This document shows positions 1 to 13,191 of a stretch of DNA of 64,000 nucleotides, in pieces. Source of the DNA: Lumbricus terrestris (Eukaryota > Annelida > Clitellata > Crassiclitellata > Lumbricidae). The notes beneath the pieces are model-generated. The model saw only the letters and a list, made by a program, of their open reading frames with translations, was not told the DNA's origin and did not search any database. The number at the start of each line of letters is the position of its first letter. Position 1 is the stretch's first letter. A program made the position numbers and the translations under genes. Location of the stretch: NCBI GenBank assembly GCA_949752735.1, contig OX457050.1:40091553-40155552 (forward strand), written 5' to 3'.

Positions 1-1599
1 GCAATGAGGCAACTAAAAGACGAATAATTATGTATCTTTTGATTTGTTTTAAAGGAGGTGGGCGTCTTACTCGTCCTAGGCATCTTGTAGCACTCTCCCC
101 TAAGAAAGGCACGATTTTTTTCTCATCTCAAATAATTGGTATCGAATAGCCTTGATATTGCCAGATGGCCATTATAATTACTATTTAAAAGAGAAACAGA
201 GTACCAGCGTAGGTGCTATTAAAAAATGTAACCGTGACTATCTTAAAAATTTAGCCCCTCCTGTAAAATTTTCTGCGGGCGCCAATGTATGGTTGAACTG
301 TACTTTTGCCATAATGAGTGGAATGAGAGACGGTAGAGAAACCCGAACAGTGACTACGTGGACAGGAAGAGTTTAAAATTAATATCAAAATCTTTTTAAT
401 TGGAGTGATTCTTGGGCTTCTTTCGACTTCGGGAGATGCCAGATCCAACGATTGTAACGTTAATGTTCTTGTTCTTTAAATTGATATGAACTAGCTGAAA
501 TATGCCGCAAAACCCGTGACATTTTCTCGAAGGCGTTAAAGTAGCAGCATGGTGTTAAAAAATGAAAAATAAAGAAAATTTAAAAAAACAAGAAATCAAA
601 ATGGAAAATGACTACTAAGGGCCTAGCGTAAATCCTCGACACCCAGTAGGCTAGACCTATTCCTATTCGCAGCAATCTTATCACGTAGGGGTCGGTAACT
701 TTGCTGATGCAAGCATACACGCATACACCTCCTTGCATAGTGAGCATGCGCTTACTTTAAACCGTTAGAGAAATTCACAATTTCGTACCATTTAACGTAA
801 ACGGTCGACATTTACATTCCGACAGAAAATGAACCTCCATACATTGAGACATGCATCTCATGAACGTGTAGTTTCCATCCTGACGACAATCACCAAAGGG
901 CGAAGGCAACATAGACACCTACAGACAAAGGAAAATAAATTGTGTTTTTGATATCGGACTGGAAAAGACTGTGAACAGTTTCTAATTTGAATAATTCCTC
1001 ATTTAAGCCTCTATAGTATATAAGCAAGACATCATTCTGCAACATTATAATGAGCAGAGCTACAAAATTACGTGAACATAGATCTGTTAGCAGAACTCCC
1101 ATATAAGATCATCAATAGAAACCAAGGAAATAATTATAGTAGACCTATCATAAAATTATTCTGTCGCATCCTCGTAAAAGATAAAATTAATCGCAATTCA
1201 ATTATTATAAGGATGCGTCGATAATAATATTCCACTGGTTGTTGGAATTTACATACGTTTCTAAGTGAAAAAGAAATGGATGTTGAGACACCGGTTCCGA
1301 TTCTGAATCCAGCCATCTGCACAATAGGCTGGTCACGTGGGTCATGCAACATAACCTGTGGAAGATGAATAAAACATTTTCGAACAGTCTCGTTAACAAT
1401 GGAGGTTAATGACAATGTGATTGGAAATCAACATTACCCAAAATCAATTATTGACCAATCAGAGGAGAGCTCATAATTCGCCAGTACCGAACAAAATAAT
1501 AAAGAATCTGTCAGAAGTAAAATCTAAAAATCATGAAACGTACAGGAATAGGCGTCGAATAAACAGTGGTTGATAATCATCATTCATCGGACAGACTAT
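1..1599. other. Gene-free AT-rich stretch
   Basis: I find no convincing coding region, RNA gene or repeat here. The short open frames have no recognisable motif, and both strands carry frequent stops. From about 1,700 onward the sequence is explained by a foldback element. Confidence 0.5.
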
Positions 1600-2226
1600 A
1601 TATCCAGTGGTGTCACGACAACTCGTCTACCGACAACTCGTCTAACGACAAGTGGTCTCCGGACAATTCGTCTACGACAACTGGTCTACAGACAACTGAT
1701 CCAGCGCTTGAGAAATGGAAGCTGGATGAAAGTTTTAACAGGTGAAATGGAGGTTGAATTGATGAAAAAACGCAAGAGAAATGAAATCTGGATGATGGCT
1801 CTTTTGCAGGTGAAATAGAATCTGGATTGACGAAAATAACGCATGAGAAATAAAGGCTGGATGAAAGTATTTCTCGATCTGAAATAGAAGCTGGATTAAT
1901 GAAAAACGCTTAAGTAATGGAAGCTGGGTAAGGGTACTGTTTTATATCTGAAATAGAAGCTGGATTGACGAAAATAACGGGTGAGAAATAGAAGCTGGAT
2001 GAAGGTATTTTTAGATCTGAAGTAGAAGCTGGATGCATGTCGAAATACATGAATAAAATCATCGATCCAGCTTCCATGTAAGCTAAGAAACCATTTTCAT
2101 AAATCCAGCTTCTATTTCATCGATACTATTCGTCTGTAGACCAGTTGTCGTTAGACCAATTGTCCGGAGACGAGTTGTCGGTAGACGAGTTGTCGGTAGA
2201 CCAGTTGTCGTGGAACCATATCCAGT
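1600..2226. mobile_element. Foldback (MULE-like) element with 9-bp TSD
   Basis: The element spans 1609-2217 (609 bp) and is flanked by an exact 9-bp direct repeat, ATATCCAGT, at 1600-1608 and 2218-2226. Its inverted ends are about 93 bp long and imperfect, starting GGTGTCACGACAACT and GGTTCCACGACAACT. They are built from 14-bp subrepeats of the type GACAACTCGTCTAC. The interior is a degenerate minisatellite based on GAAGCTGGATGAA and GAAGCTGGATTGA. There is no coding sequence, so it is non-autonomous. A 9-bp duplication fits the Mutator (MULE) superfamily; that assignment is inference. A related end occurs at 56,268. Confidence 0.8.
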
Positions 2227-2227
2227 A

Positions 2228-2950
2228 GGCGGCCAGAATCTTAAAATGGCTATAAGTGAAGTTATGTAGGCCTATGCAGTGGAATCATGATTTCAGGGTC
2301 TAAATCAACATTTTCGGGGTCAGGGAATGCAATGGAAGCAAGGTAACATATGTAGCATTGCACTGAAACCAAGATGGCGGACAAAATGGCGGACAACATC
2401 TTAAAAAAGCTGTAAGTGAAGTTATGTATGCAGTGGAATCATGATTTTAGGGTTTAAATCAACATTTTTGATGTCAAGGAATGTGATGAAACCAATGTCA
2501 CACACATATATAAGCACCGCCTGGAAACCAAAATGGCGGCTAGAATTTCAAAATGGATGTTAGTGAAGTCATGCATGCAATGGGAACTTGTTTCAAATTT
2601 TTTGATAGGTCTTTGCAAGATGGTATCTGGAATAGTGCTGTTGAATTTATCTACAATGTTCCCTTATTTGACCATGTATGATCATTCAAATGATCGCAAT
2701 GCGTTCAGCAAGTCTTAAACCAAGGAGTGTTCTTCAAAAGAACACTGACAAAATTGTAAATGAAAATTGGTATATCATGCAGTGCCTTATTATATCGTAT
2801 CAAGCCGACTGTCCCATGGATCTGGAAACACGATTGTGCCATGGACTTTTCTCAAAACCAATGGGATTGGATTCTCTCTGCAACAGTAACTTGTCCAGTC
2901 CGCATGTCTATAGCAGAGGCATAGCATTTATTTATTTAGAATATTTTGTG
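2228..2950 (+). repeat. 150-bp tandem units, left arm
   Basis: Two to three diverged units share the order: AATGGCGG, an AGTGAAGTTATG word, TGGAATCATGATTT, TAAATCAACATTTT, then a GCATTG word and an ACCAAAATGGCGG word. The distal part (about 2,600-2,830) matches the reverse complement of 37,370-37,580. Confidence 0.7.
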
Positions 2951-3745
2951 TAGCGCCTCTTCAAGTGGGATGCCTGGAATTGCTCCCGACTTAACCACAA
3001 CCAAATAGGACAGTTTTTAGGTTCTTAAGCAACAGAGTGGAGTGACCCATTGGCATGCAATAAGCGCTGTGAAAAGGGGTTGGCCATTCCCATTCCAGAT
3101 TTTGGAACCAGCTACAGAGAATGAAACTTGATGTCGAGTAGCAGACCGCGAGTGAACCAGCTCATTTTGGTCTGCCAACCGAAGAGTAGATCGACGCTGG
3201 AAATCCGAGGTTGAAAAACAGAGTTCTTTCAGACATAGAGGGTCTAGTCCATCAAGGCACTACCTAACCAACACACAGACCCTGCAGGCAATCCGCTGCG
3301 GGAAAGGGAGCCAATGCATGACATCCCGCATATTGTATGAGACATGACCAAATATTGCCATATGCCCATAAGTCGCGACGCAGTTCATCCGACCTGTTAC
3401 AGACAAATTATTGATGGACAAGCAATGGTTCAAGCAATAGGGAACCTCCAAACGCGAAGACATTTGGTGACCTGACAGATGCAGTGGATACCTGTGTACA
3501 TGTAGCCTACTTTCGATTGGCTACAAGAGGGTTAATAATTACACTGGACAACAAATTTTTACAAAAGTCATGTTACTGAAATGAAATTAGTCAGTTCTTA
3601 TCAATTTTTATGTGCTGAACACGAATATGACAGTGAAATTGCTTAATTGGCTCTAGTTTTTTTGTAATCTCAAATGAAGTAATTTTATATCGCACAATGC
3701 ATTCCAATAGTGATACACTTACGGTTAATATTTGTAAAAACCAGG

Positions 3746-5341
3746 TCATAGACTAGTTCTTAGATTTTTTGCCTGTCTCTTGTACAGCTGTTCGGGAGCA
3801 TCTCTGCGGAGTGTCCAGCAGTAGTCAGCCAACATTGTAGTGGACCATTTTCCCTGGTACCTTTGCTCCATTGTTGATGAAAGCGTTCGCCATGTTCGTC
3901 ACTAACCATACCACAGTTGTCAGGGAAGAAATCCAGATGGGAGTGAAGGAAATGCATCTTCAGCGACATATTGCAGCGAAATTTCTGGTACTGCTTGAGC
4001 ATGTCTTCTACTTGTTCCTTGTAGTTTTCTGCCCTAACATTCCCCAGAAAGTCTGTAGACACTAGACGAAAAGCAGTCCATGCTTGTTTCGCATCACCCT
4101 CCAGCAAGTTGTTGAAGCGGTCATCTTTGAAAAGTTCTCTAATCTGAGGACCCACGAAAACTCCCTCTTTAATCTTTGCTTCGCTGAGTCGAGGGAATTT
4201 TTCATGCAGGTATCGGAAAGCTGGCGAAATGCGGTCCATGGCTTTCACGAAGTTCTTCACCAAACCTAGGTTGATGTGAAGGGGTGGTAGTAGGATTTTG
4301 TTAGCCTCGACCAGAGCTGGGTGCTGGATATTCTTCTGTCCAACTGCCATGTTTTGTCTGGGAGTCCATTCCTTCCGCACGTAGTGCAACTCTCTTGCAC
4401 GACTATCCCACTCACACAAGAAACACATATATGTTGTATATCCTTGCTGCAGTCCCATTAAAATGGCAACTACCTTCAAATCACCGCACAGGTGCCATTT
4501 GTACCTGTTATAGTCAATGTAATGCAGTAGCTGTTTTAGGTTATCGTATGTCTCTTTCATGTGGACAGCATGCGCTAATGGAATAGATGGAAGACGGTTT
4601 CCATTGTGCAAAAGCACAGCCTTAAGACTCAGTGTCGAAGAGTCTACAAAGAGTCTCCATTCTTGTGGGTCATGAGTGATCTGTAAGGCATTCATGAGGT
4701 CGTCAATATTGGAACAGAATACCAGATTACCTTCCTTCATGAAGAAAGGTTCCAACTGCTGATGGCGCTTTCTATATGAAGTGATTGTGACATCTTCTTC
4801 TAGAAGATTCCATTGTTGGAGTCTTGATCCTAGCAACTCTGCCTTTTTTTGGATAAGTCCAAATCACGAACAAGGTCATTTAGTTCTTCCTGTGTTATTC
4901 TGCGTGGGGTTGATGATGCACCACAGTGAAAATCGGGATCACTGCCCGCTGACGGACCAGGAGAAGAACATGTCGGCTCACCCTTGTCCTCATCAGATGA
5001 ATCAACGAAAATATATTCTGCTGGAGGTTCTGGAATAGGAAGTCCATCACCATGTGGAACTGGTCTCAATGCAGACGGAATGTTTGGGTAGACTATTGTC
5101 GACTTCTTTTGCTTCGTTATTCCACCGGAAAGAGGAGGAACCAAGCAGAAGTAACAGTCATCTAAGTGGTTGCTTTGCTCTCTCCACACCATGGGAACTG
5201 CAAACGGCATTGATGGTCTTTTGCCATTCAACCACTGTGAAAGCTGTGTTGTACATGTAGCACAGCATAATATAAGCGGGGCCCATGGCTTGTCTTGGTC
5301 ACCAACCTTGCATCCGAAGTAAGCATGATATGCCTTCTTGA
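3746..5341 (-). pseudogene. Broken transposon-associated gene of unknown function
   Basis: One reading frame (5,341 to about 4,840) encodes a cysteine-containing start (CKVGDQDKPWAP, then CCATCTTQLSQWLNG), a NIPSALRPVPHGDGLP block and a RDLDLSKK block. After a frame break near 4,840 it continues as LGSRLQQWNLLEEDVT through PPLHINLGLVKNFVKAMD and SDEHGERFHQ. A second break near 3,872 moves the reading into a frame containing RYQGKW, MLADYCW and a final stop at 3,746. From memory, this architecture matches a multicopy invertebrate protein family of unknown biochemical role that behaves like transposon cargo. A plausible splice acceptor (CT on this strand, AG on the coding strand) lies at 5,342-5,343. 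The two frameshifts make this copy non-functional. The position between inverted 150-bp arms suggests it is the element's own gene. No catalytic site could be assigned by eye. Confidence 0.6.
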
Positions 5342-6530
5342 CTTATTTACGATATTGTCGCAGTTCTACTGCATAAATTTACATGGTGAAACATAAGAAA
5401 TGAACTATATGAAATATTTTCAAAACGAGAGCCAATAAAACCTTTTTATGGTTATATTCGTGTTCAGCACACCAAGATGCTACACATTAGGGCCTTTTCC
5501 AGTCAGTAACGATTTCTATGTTGACCAGTGTTATTGCCTTCTATGGATATATTGGACATTGCTTTTTAAAAAGTGAAATCGTACAGAAAATTACCACCAC
5601 AACTCTGCCACTGTGTGGAGTATTGAAATACTCCGTTGTCAGAAAATTGGATGAATGTTCCTGGTATGCTTGAAAGAAAGACTGATATAGCTTCATTCCT
5701 GTCCATTCAGCTCCCAGCAGCCACATTGGGAGATATATGGACTAGAGCTGTTGCTGGTGGTTACGTGAAAAAAGATAAGGTGTTGTCCACTGCCGGGTCA
5801 TATGCGTTTGCTTTATATATTTAATGGTGTTTTGGTGATGGCAGGAACATCAGCGGAACGGAAGCTCATCCAATTCGTGCAACTATGAAGAATTGAGTGG
5901 CCTTCATGCTACAACTGGATGTGATTTGACATATTTAGCAGGAATCAGCTGAAAGAATGCATGAATAAACTATTTGAAAGTTCCCACTTACTTTCTAGAT
6001 TTGGAACAGTCCCTTATGAGCTCGTTACCAAACTGTAAGTTTGGAAATGCCTATTTCCTAGATATTGATGTTCAGATAGGCTATCATCCTCATCTTCATC
6101 GGATGAAGTGTGGTGGAAGAAAGTAATCTTTATCAGTGTGCGCCAAAGCCACATTATAGAGTTTGTCTACAGCAAATCATGTGAAGTTGACAAACGTAGC
6201 ATCAGACCCTGCTGCTATCGAAGTGCGATCTTGTCATGTGCACTCAGACCTGTGCAATTGCATTGACAGCAACAAGGCCTGAATTGACTCTACGGTACCC
6301 TATATCCGTCAAGTCATGAAAAGTTGAAACTATTGTTAGGTCAAGTTATGAAACATTGAAGCACATGCATATTGTATATATACATAAAGCCAGCAATAGT
6401 TAAACTGCAGTGCAGACATAGGCTACTAAAAAATTTCACTATAGGTATGACAATTTCACTGCATAACACTGCATGTGATTTTGTTGAAAGCATTTGACCT
6501 GGAAATCACTAGTCCAGACTGAAATCTAGT
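5342..6530. other. No gene recognised
   Basis: This is probably the upstream or intronic part of the broken transposon gene. No domain, RNA gene or strong repeat was recognised. Confidence 0.4.
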
Positions 6531-7345
6531 CTCCATCGCATAATGTTCAAGACATCACTCATGGCCAGTTGAAGTTTTTGTCCACCATTTTGGTTTTCTG
6601 GCAGTGTCACATAATATATTCCGTGCCCTTAATTTCGTCACTTTCCTTAATTCCGAAAATTCTCATTTACATTCAGAATTGGTGTATTCATTAGATACAG
6701 AAATTCACTAACAGCCAATTCAAGAATCTGGCCGTCATTTTGGCCGCCATTTTGGTGTCCAGGCAGTGCTATATATGTGACATTGGTTTCATCACATGCC
6801 TTGACATCGAAAATGTTGATTTAGACCCTAAAATCATGATTCCACTGCATACATAACTTCACTTACAGCCATTTTAAGATTTTGTCCCCCATTTTGTCCG
6901 CCATCTTGGTTTCCGTGCAATGCTACATATGTTACCTTACTTCCATTGCATTCCCTGACCCCGAAAATGTTGATTTAGACCCTGAAATCATGATTCCACT
7001 GCATACATAACTTCACTTATAGCCATTTTAAGATTCTGGCCGCCATTTTGTCCGCCATTTTGATTTTCTTGCAGTGCTACATATGTGTATTTGGTTCCAT
7101 TGTATTCCTTGCACCCTATAATCTTAATTTAGAGTCTAAAATCGTGTTCCTGTCACATACAATACTTTACTTATAGCCATTTGAAGCAACTGACCGCCAT
7201 TTTGTCCGCCATCTTGTTTTTCCATTGAACGGCCAAAAATCCAGCTTGCTAACAGCGATTTTTGTTTTCAGCAGGGTCAAATTAGTCTAGAAACACCGGT
7301 TAGCAAATTGTTACATGATTTGCTTCTAGCAATGCCATTTTGAGA
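6530..7345 (-). repeat. 150-bp tandem units, right arm
   Basis: About five diverged units of 145-150 bp occur, each with a CCGCCATTTTGTCCGCCATT-type word followed by GCAGTGCTACATATGTG. The distal 100 bp (GTCAAATTAGTCTAGAAACA onward) recurs almost exactly at 38,195-38,283. The array is the inverted counterpart of 2,228-2,950. Confidence 0.75.
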
Positions 7346-7359
7346 TTCCAAGCCTGGTC

Positions 7360-7530
7360 AAATACCCGCTAGAACAGGCTTACAGCTAATAATATTAGCT
7401 TTAAGTCCAGGCTTACAGCTATAATAATATTAGCTTTAAGCCCAGGCTTACAGCTAATAATATTAGCTTTAAGCCTGTTCTATCGGGTATTGAAGATTTG
7501 TATTATTAGCTTTAAGCCTGTTCTAAGCTT
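7360..7530. repeat. Palindromic CAGGCTTA/TAAGCCTG repeats
   Basis: Three near-identical units of CAGGCTTACAGCTAATAATA followed by TTAGCTTTAAGCCTG make a compound palindrome. AATACCCG and CGGGTATT bracket it as short inverted ends, so this may be a tiny foldback element. Confidence 0.6.
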
Positions 7531-7549
7531 CAAGCGGGTATTGAAGATT

Positions 7550-7552
<3 letters not shown>

Positions 7553-7616
<64 letters not shown>
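7553..7616. repeat. (AT)n microsatellite
   Basis: About 64 bp of uninterrupted AT dinucleotide directly follows the palindromic block. Confidence 0.95.
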
Positions 7617-7621
<5 letters not shown>

Positions 7622-9067
7622 GCTACACTTGCATTACTGACTCAGACTCCCTTATAAAGAGCAGAGTTGTTTTTGGTCACATTTACATGGAAGCAATGAA
7701 AGGCTTACCTTGTAGGCCTACCCAACAGCTGGAGTCACAGTAAGAAAGCAATCAGATTGATTCGTCCACAACACGAGACGAAGTCCATCAGTGGCTCCAG
7801 GATTTGTTGTAACGTAATTTGCTGTAGCTTAAATATTATTTGCAAGAAACTCGTTCAATATTTAAATGTATCAGATATTATAGCCCATCAAATGTGTTAG
7901 AAGCTATATAGACAAGACAATAGTCAGGATTTTATTTCAACCTTGAGCAAGCCAACAAGCAGCGATTCAACTGAATAAGGAGTTTGGAGGATGATTTTAA
8001 ACTATTGTAAAATGTGACATAAAAATTAGGGTCTCAAAATTAAAGCTCCTTAGTCTTCACCTCATGCTTACGTTGTTAAATGCATTATTTCGGTATACCA
8101 TTATTTCATTGGGGGGGGTTGTTCAAACACGTCCAAAACACCACTAACTACGACCTTGTATCTGGCCATGATTGTATGTACATCATACTAAGTGCCGTTT
8201 GAGAACAACATTATTTTTCAACTCAAAATCGATTCTACTGACAAATCAACCATATTAAGCCAAGTAAAACAAGACAAAAGCAAGCGAAGACAAATTAAAT
8301 AGCTGTGCAAATAACTGGTAGGCTACTCCTCCAGAATAATGGATGGACCTTCAAATGGATTAACCAGACAGAGAAAGGTCGTACGTGCTAGCCATAATTG
8401 GTTAGTCACAAATGAAGATTGTAATCAAGTTAATCGGCCAATCAGAATCTGGTGATCACAACTGTTAATCGTCAGAGTTTTCCAAAACGAATAAAACTAA
8501 AATTGTCAGATCGCAAAAAAAATTATAGTATAGGTCTACTAGAAGAAAGAAATGCACACAACATCATTAAAGAAAACTCGCAGGATTCGCGTCGGTCGAC
8601 TTTGAAATGAAACGAAATAAAAGCGAATATTCAACAATGAACATAAAACTGGCAATCAAACTATAGGCCTCGGTGTTATTTCAATATTCCGTTGCTTTAT
8701 TATAAGATGAGAGGAGTTTGGGTCACGGAATAAGATAAACATGTAGCCCAAGTAGGCCTATGTAAGCCTACTTTATTGAAACTCATGCAACGCACTGCGG
8801 GAGCATCGTTATAAGAACAATCTAAGCGAGTTCATCGCTAAATTACTCCAATCAGTACAAAATAAAGCGGAGTGGTCGAATTGCTTATAAATGATTACCT
8901 GGATTGAAAGATAAGCAAAATCCCTGATCAGTTTTTATCTTCTTTATGATGTCTGAATTGCAAGGCAGATTCTCGAACGAACACTGAAATATTGTTCTAT
9001 GCTGCTAAGTGATTTTTAAGTAGTAGCCTAGCTATTAGGATTAATTCCAGAGCGTAGGCCTATTCTA
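7617..9067. other. No gene recognised
   Basis: I found no domain, RNA gene or obvious repeat in this stretch, apart from scattered aggccta words. Confidence 0.4.
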
Positions 9068-9423
9068 CAGAATGGGCAGAAAAAAGACCCCCTGGTTTGT
9101 TTGCCAATATCTTGGCCAAAAGTAAGAATTTTGAAAAGAAATTTTACAGGCTTAAAGAAAACTCATATTTACACATGATGGCCAGATTTCATCAAAATAT
9201 TTCAAACACAACAAAAGTTACACCACTTTCAGCGAGGTCACCCCCGTTTTTTGAAGATTCAAAAACGTAACGCAATAAAAACGTAGCAAAAAAACTATTA
9301 TATTAAGACACATCTCTAATAACTGTTGTGAACTTGATAGTGCTTCGCAACTTGTGTTCAATGCGCTCACCACCGGTGCCAAAAGTTCTTTTGAGTCTTT
9401 TTGCGAAGTTCTTGATAGCCCCG

Positions 9424-10639
9424 CTGATCATGGGCGGAGACTTAGGGGTGGGTCCCCTCCAAAGTTCGCGGTGGGAAGGACGGAGGTGCTTATATCCCCC
9501 CAATATTTAAGACATATCATCAGAATTTTCTGAAGTGTTATTCACTGTTTATCCTTATTGATCGATTTTGTTAAAATGACAACTTCAAATGTTACCATTA
9601 CAGTTTGCAAATTGAAAATACCGTAAACAATGGGAGGGGACATTTACTTAAGTCCTAAACCATGTATATGATCACTAAAATGATGAATAATTTAGAGACG
9701 ATGACAATGTAAAAAGCGACGGTTACAGTGTGGGAATCCCAAAAATTGTAAACAATTGGGATGCGTCACTATGAAGTCTTAATTGACTGACATCATTGAA
9801 AACTGAGCAAGTTTTATTAAGAATGACAGCTTAAATTCAATTACAATGTGGAAATTCAAATATTCAAAAAATGCGGAGGTGACATTTATTGAAGTCTTTA
9901 GTCATGTATTTCAGCAATGAAATAATAAGAAACTTTGTTGAGATTACATGCTAAAATGTTTACATCGCAGTGTGGAAAATTAAAACAATGAGGGGACACT
10001 TTTAAAGTCTGAAACTAGACTGCTTGCACTCAATTAATGTGCAATTTCAATAAAATGGCAGCTTAAAATGCTATATTTGGAGTATGGAGATTCAAAAAAT
10101 TTCGACATCGGGGGGTCCGATTTGGAGTCTTACACCAGGACTATTAGCACTGACACTTTTTAAGTCTTTGATCAGGGCTATTAGCACTGACAGTCATGAT
10201 GATCGATTTCGTTAAAATGTCATCCCAAAATGAATAAATTGCAGGTGTGGAAATTCAGAACATATCCACATTTGGGATACACTTTTTAAGTCTTTGATCA
10301 GGGCTATTAGCACTGAAATGATGAGCAACTTTGTTAAAATTACAGATTAATTAAAATGTTATTATTGCAGTGCAGAAATTCAAAGCATTTCGACATTGAG
10401 AGACATTTTGGAGTCTTAAAACCAGAACTATTATAGCACGGAAATGATGAACAATTTCAATAAGATGACAGCCTAAAATGCTGCAATTGCAGTATGGAGA
10501 TTCAAAAAATTTCGACATTGTGGGGCACATCACCTTGCCCAAACACCTCCCATGCTCGGCGCTTCGCGCCTCGGCGATAGACCTTCGGCCGCTCGTCCGT
10601 CCCCCCAAAGTTCGAACCAAGTCTCCGCCTATGCCACTG
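9424..10639. mobile_element. hAT-like remnant filled with tandem repeats
   Basis: The right end, read outward, starts CAGTGGCATAGGCGGAGACT, which looks like an hAT terminus. The left end retains CATGGGCGGAGACTT. Between them, about 9,590-10,520 is a diverged tandem array of roughly 120-bp units. These share words such as GCAGTGTGGAAATTCAAA, GGGGACA, AAGTCTT and ACTATTAGCACTGA. No target duplication or transposase was found. Confidence 0.5.
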
Positions 10640-11165
10640 ATGCGTTCCAAAGGTAAATCTTCCCATATCAACACCAATGCACTCATCAATTCTTTTACCG
10701 CTCTTAGTTTTGGTTGAAGGTTGTAATATTTCCCCAGCATAGCTCTGCGCATTTGATTATCAATCCATTGGGTTCAAATCCGGAGATTTGGGGCCATTGG
10801 CTTTCTCAATGAAACCAAAGCAATCGACATTGAGCCGATCACCTTTCATTCACGGCAAATCTATTCACTCTCAGCTCAAATCTTAATTTTTACGTTCTCA
10901 CTGTTTATCACAGTAGACGCTGCTCATAGGATCTTGCTCAAGAGTTGTCTGAATACATATTTTGTTTGTCACTTAGTCCTACACCTTGGCCATTTTAATT
11001 TGTTTAATATAAATTTCATTGCCTTAATAGCATAATTATTAATCTGACAGATTCCTTATTTACTAACTCGATTGTCGTCTTGCTAAGTGACTTCTCAGCG
11101 ACGTGCAGCTACGCTGGTACCCTGTTTCTTTTCTAAATAGTAAAAATGATGAGCATCTGGCAATA

Positions 11166-13191
11166 GGAGAGAACGGGGCTGGTTGCAACACGTGTTGGTT
11201 GCAACACCATCGATATTTCGGCACTACATAATAGCAACTCAAAATTAAGCAAACTATTTTGTAAAGGAAACATTTTAGACCAGTGTGTCCTAATTTCTTA
11301 GCAGGCAATTGATAATGACTACCGAAAAGTTCAAAAAATCATTTTTGGCAATCGAAAGTAAATTTTTCGGTTTATTGTTTTTTCGTTCTATAGCCAAATA
11401 TTTTGAAGAAATATTTTTCGGTTTAGTTCTATCAGTTGCACAAGTAATTAAGCTTGAAATTGCATTTAGTCATTCTATTTATAATCAATGCCGTCGAAAT
11501 TTTGTTTCATAACACTGTCTAGGCATTGCTTCGGGATTGGTTGGAACATTTTTTTCGGGGATGGTTGCTCATGTTGCAATCAACCCCCATACATTTATTT
11601 CAATAAGCAACTTTCATTGCTGGCCTGCCCGTCGCAGTTAGAGCATATTGTATTAAAATATTACAGACTATAATTATGCATTCTATAAATTGATAAACTG
11701 ATTGAATTATGTTAAGCCATGTCACCTGCTCTAATCAATTGACCTTTTTGACCTATTTTTAACCTCTAAACTATCCGCGACGATGAGGAATTGTTAGCGA
11801 AAACTGATTGCGGTTCTGCTAGTAAAGAAGCAATTGTCGGTGTAGAAAAAGAACTCACTGATAGTGGTGCTAGACTTGGGCTGTTAAAGTCACAAATTTT
11901 ATTATCCAACATTGTGGCGATATATTCAGGAAGTAATTTGCTTATGGAGACCACCGACTTATCCCGTAGATTACCCAAATCATTTGCTGACTATAATATT
12001 GCTGATGGTTGGTGTCATGTATTGTAAATTATTGTGGAAGCAAGTGAACATGCTGTATTTACCAAAATGCCACTAAGTTTAATATGAACTTCCTTTCAAT
12101 GGTATGCTATGCCTGCCGCTGCTGCTGAAGACTGGCTTTCGGGATTTAAGTTGCGAATCAAGGTTCAGTGAACACCAGACACTTCGAGTTTAGAATGCTT
12201 CAATGAAAGTGCTATAAACTCATGATGAAATATCTTCAGTTAAACTTTCCAAGCAAGTGACGTTTACAGTTTACAATCTCGATGAAACCGTAGTAACCAC
12301 TGTTCAACGGGTTTTAAAAGTTCTGACAAACAGAAGCATAAAGCAGATTGGTGTGTTGACATCCGGTGAAAGAAGACATATGGAGACTTTGAGGTTTGCA
12401 TTGGATGTTTGTAGGAATTCTGTGCTTCCACTGTTTTTTGAGCGAGTAAACTTCATGAAACATATTTCTAGATGTTCTGATTGCCAATCCTGAGAATGGA
12501 TGACAAACATAAGCTTCTTCATCTGTAGACTATGAGGCGATTTCTTGGGCATATATAATAAATCAAGTTTACAATCTCTTTGGTGGATGGACAACCATAA
12601 CTCTCACACTGGAATCGATTCCTCATGTCCCTGAAAACAACTCTGACGACTTGGAATAATCCCACATTTAAAATTTATTTCGAACATCATCTGTTTAGCC
12701 CAATTAGGTAGAAGTAACCAGTCCAACTCTATCAGTTATAGGCCACTGGAGAATATTTATCAAACTTTTCGCATGACGATTATTAATACAAAAACAGTTT
12801 AAAAAAACAACTTTTTGATGCTCTCGATGCTCTGAATTTTTGAATTTGTTTAATTATTACATTCTTATAATCTAGATGCATAGCCAGGACTCAGTTGACT
12901 CCAGGACTACGCGGCCTTATTTGAATATCTAGACTACCTTCAACACTGTTGCAACCTTCCCCGAGGGTCGTTGCAACCAACACAGGCCCGGGGCTGGTTG
13001 CAACATTTTGGAGCCCTCTGTTCAGTCAGTTATTGTGGGTGCATGCTTGATCACTGAGATCGGAACTATAGCTTGTTTTGATGCTGAGATATAAGGGATT
13101 CATATGGGCTAAACAGTTTGCAGATAGCTCTAAAGATAAAAATGTTACACATGAAAATGTGAAGAATGTTGCAACCAGCCCCGGTCTCCCC
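11166..13191 (+). mobile_element. Pogo/Tigger-like transposon, decayed
   Basis: The ends are inverted repeats of about 25 bp. The left reads GGAGAGAACGGGGCTGG then TTGCAACA, the right end read inward GGGGAGACCGGGGCTGG then TTGCAACA, and both are bordered by TA. Extra TTGCAAC copies sit inside each end. The length is 2,026 bp. The interior holds plus-strand DDE transposase remnants. A TA duplication, these termini and the DDE fragment together support the pogo/Tigger branch of the Tc1-mariner superfamily. Confidence 0.75.
12257..12660 (+). pseudogene. DDE transposase remnant (pogo/Tigger-like)
   Basis: The frame from 12,257 reads VYNLDETVVTTVQ, KVLTNRSIKQIGVLTSGER and, slightly further on, FFERVNFMKHI. 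This is the region around the first catalytic aspartate of DDE_1-type transposases (the YNLDET motif). About 90 bp later, in another frame near 12,585, WMDNHNSHTGID appears; this corresponds to the second aspartate motif (DNHNSH). The two parts are separated by stops and frame changes, and the N-terminal DNA-binding region is not readable. The protein is therefore dead. It lies centrally within the TA-flanked inverted ends at 11,166-13,191 and explains that element's origin. Family recognition rests on these motifs alone. Confidence 0.7.

Larger units (their letters stand above)
2228..7345. mobile_element. Candidate transposon with inverted 150-bp-repeat arms
   Basis: A block at 2,228-2,950 carries about 150-bp tandem units containing AAAATGGCGGACAAAATGGCGG-type words. 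The same units occur in the opposite orientation at 6,530-7,345, with CCGCCATTTTGTCCGCCATT-type words. A broken transposon-type gene lies between them on the minus strand. This inverted-arm design suggests a single element of about 5 kb. Exact ends and a target duplication could not be fixed. A partial second copy sits at 37,330-38,283. Confidence 0.5.

Noticed and set aside
3760..5231. Several short plus-strand frames opposite the broken transposon gene
   Set aside because: They are antisense shadows; only the minus-strand reading shows conserved-looking motifs.
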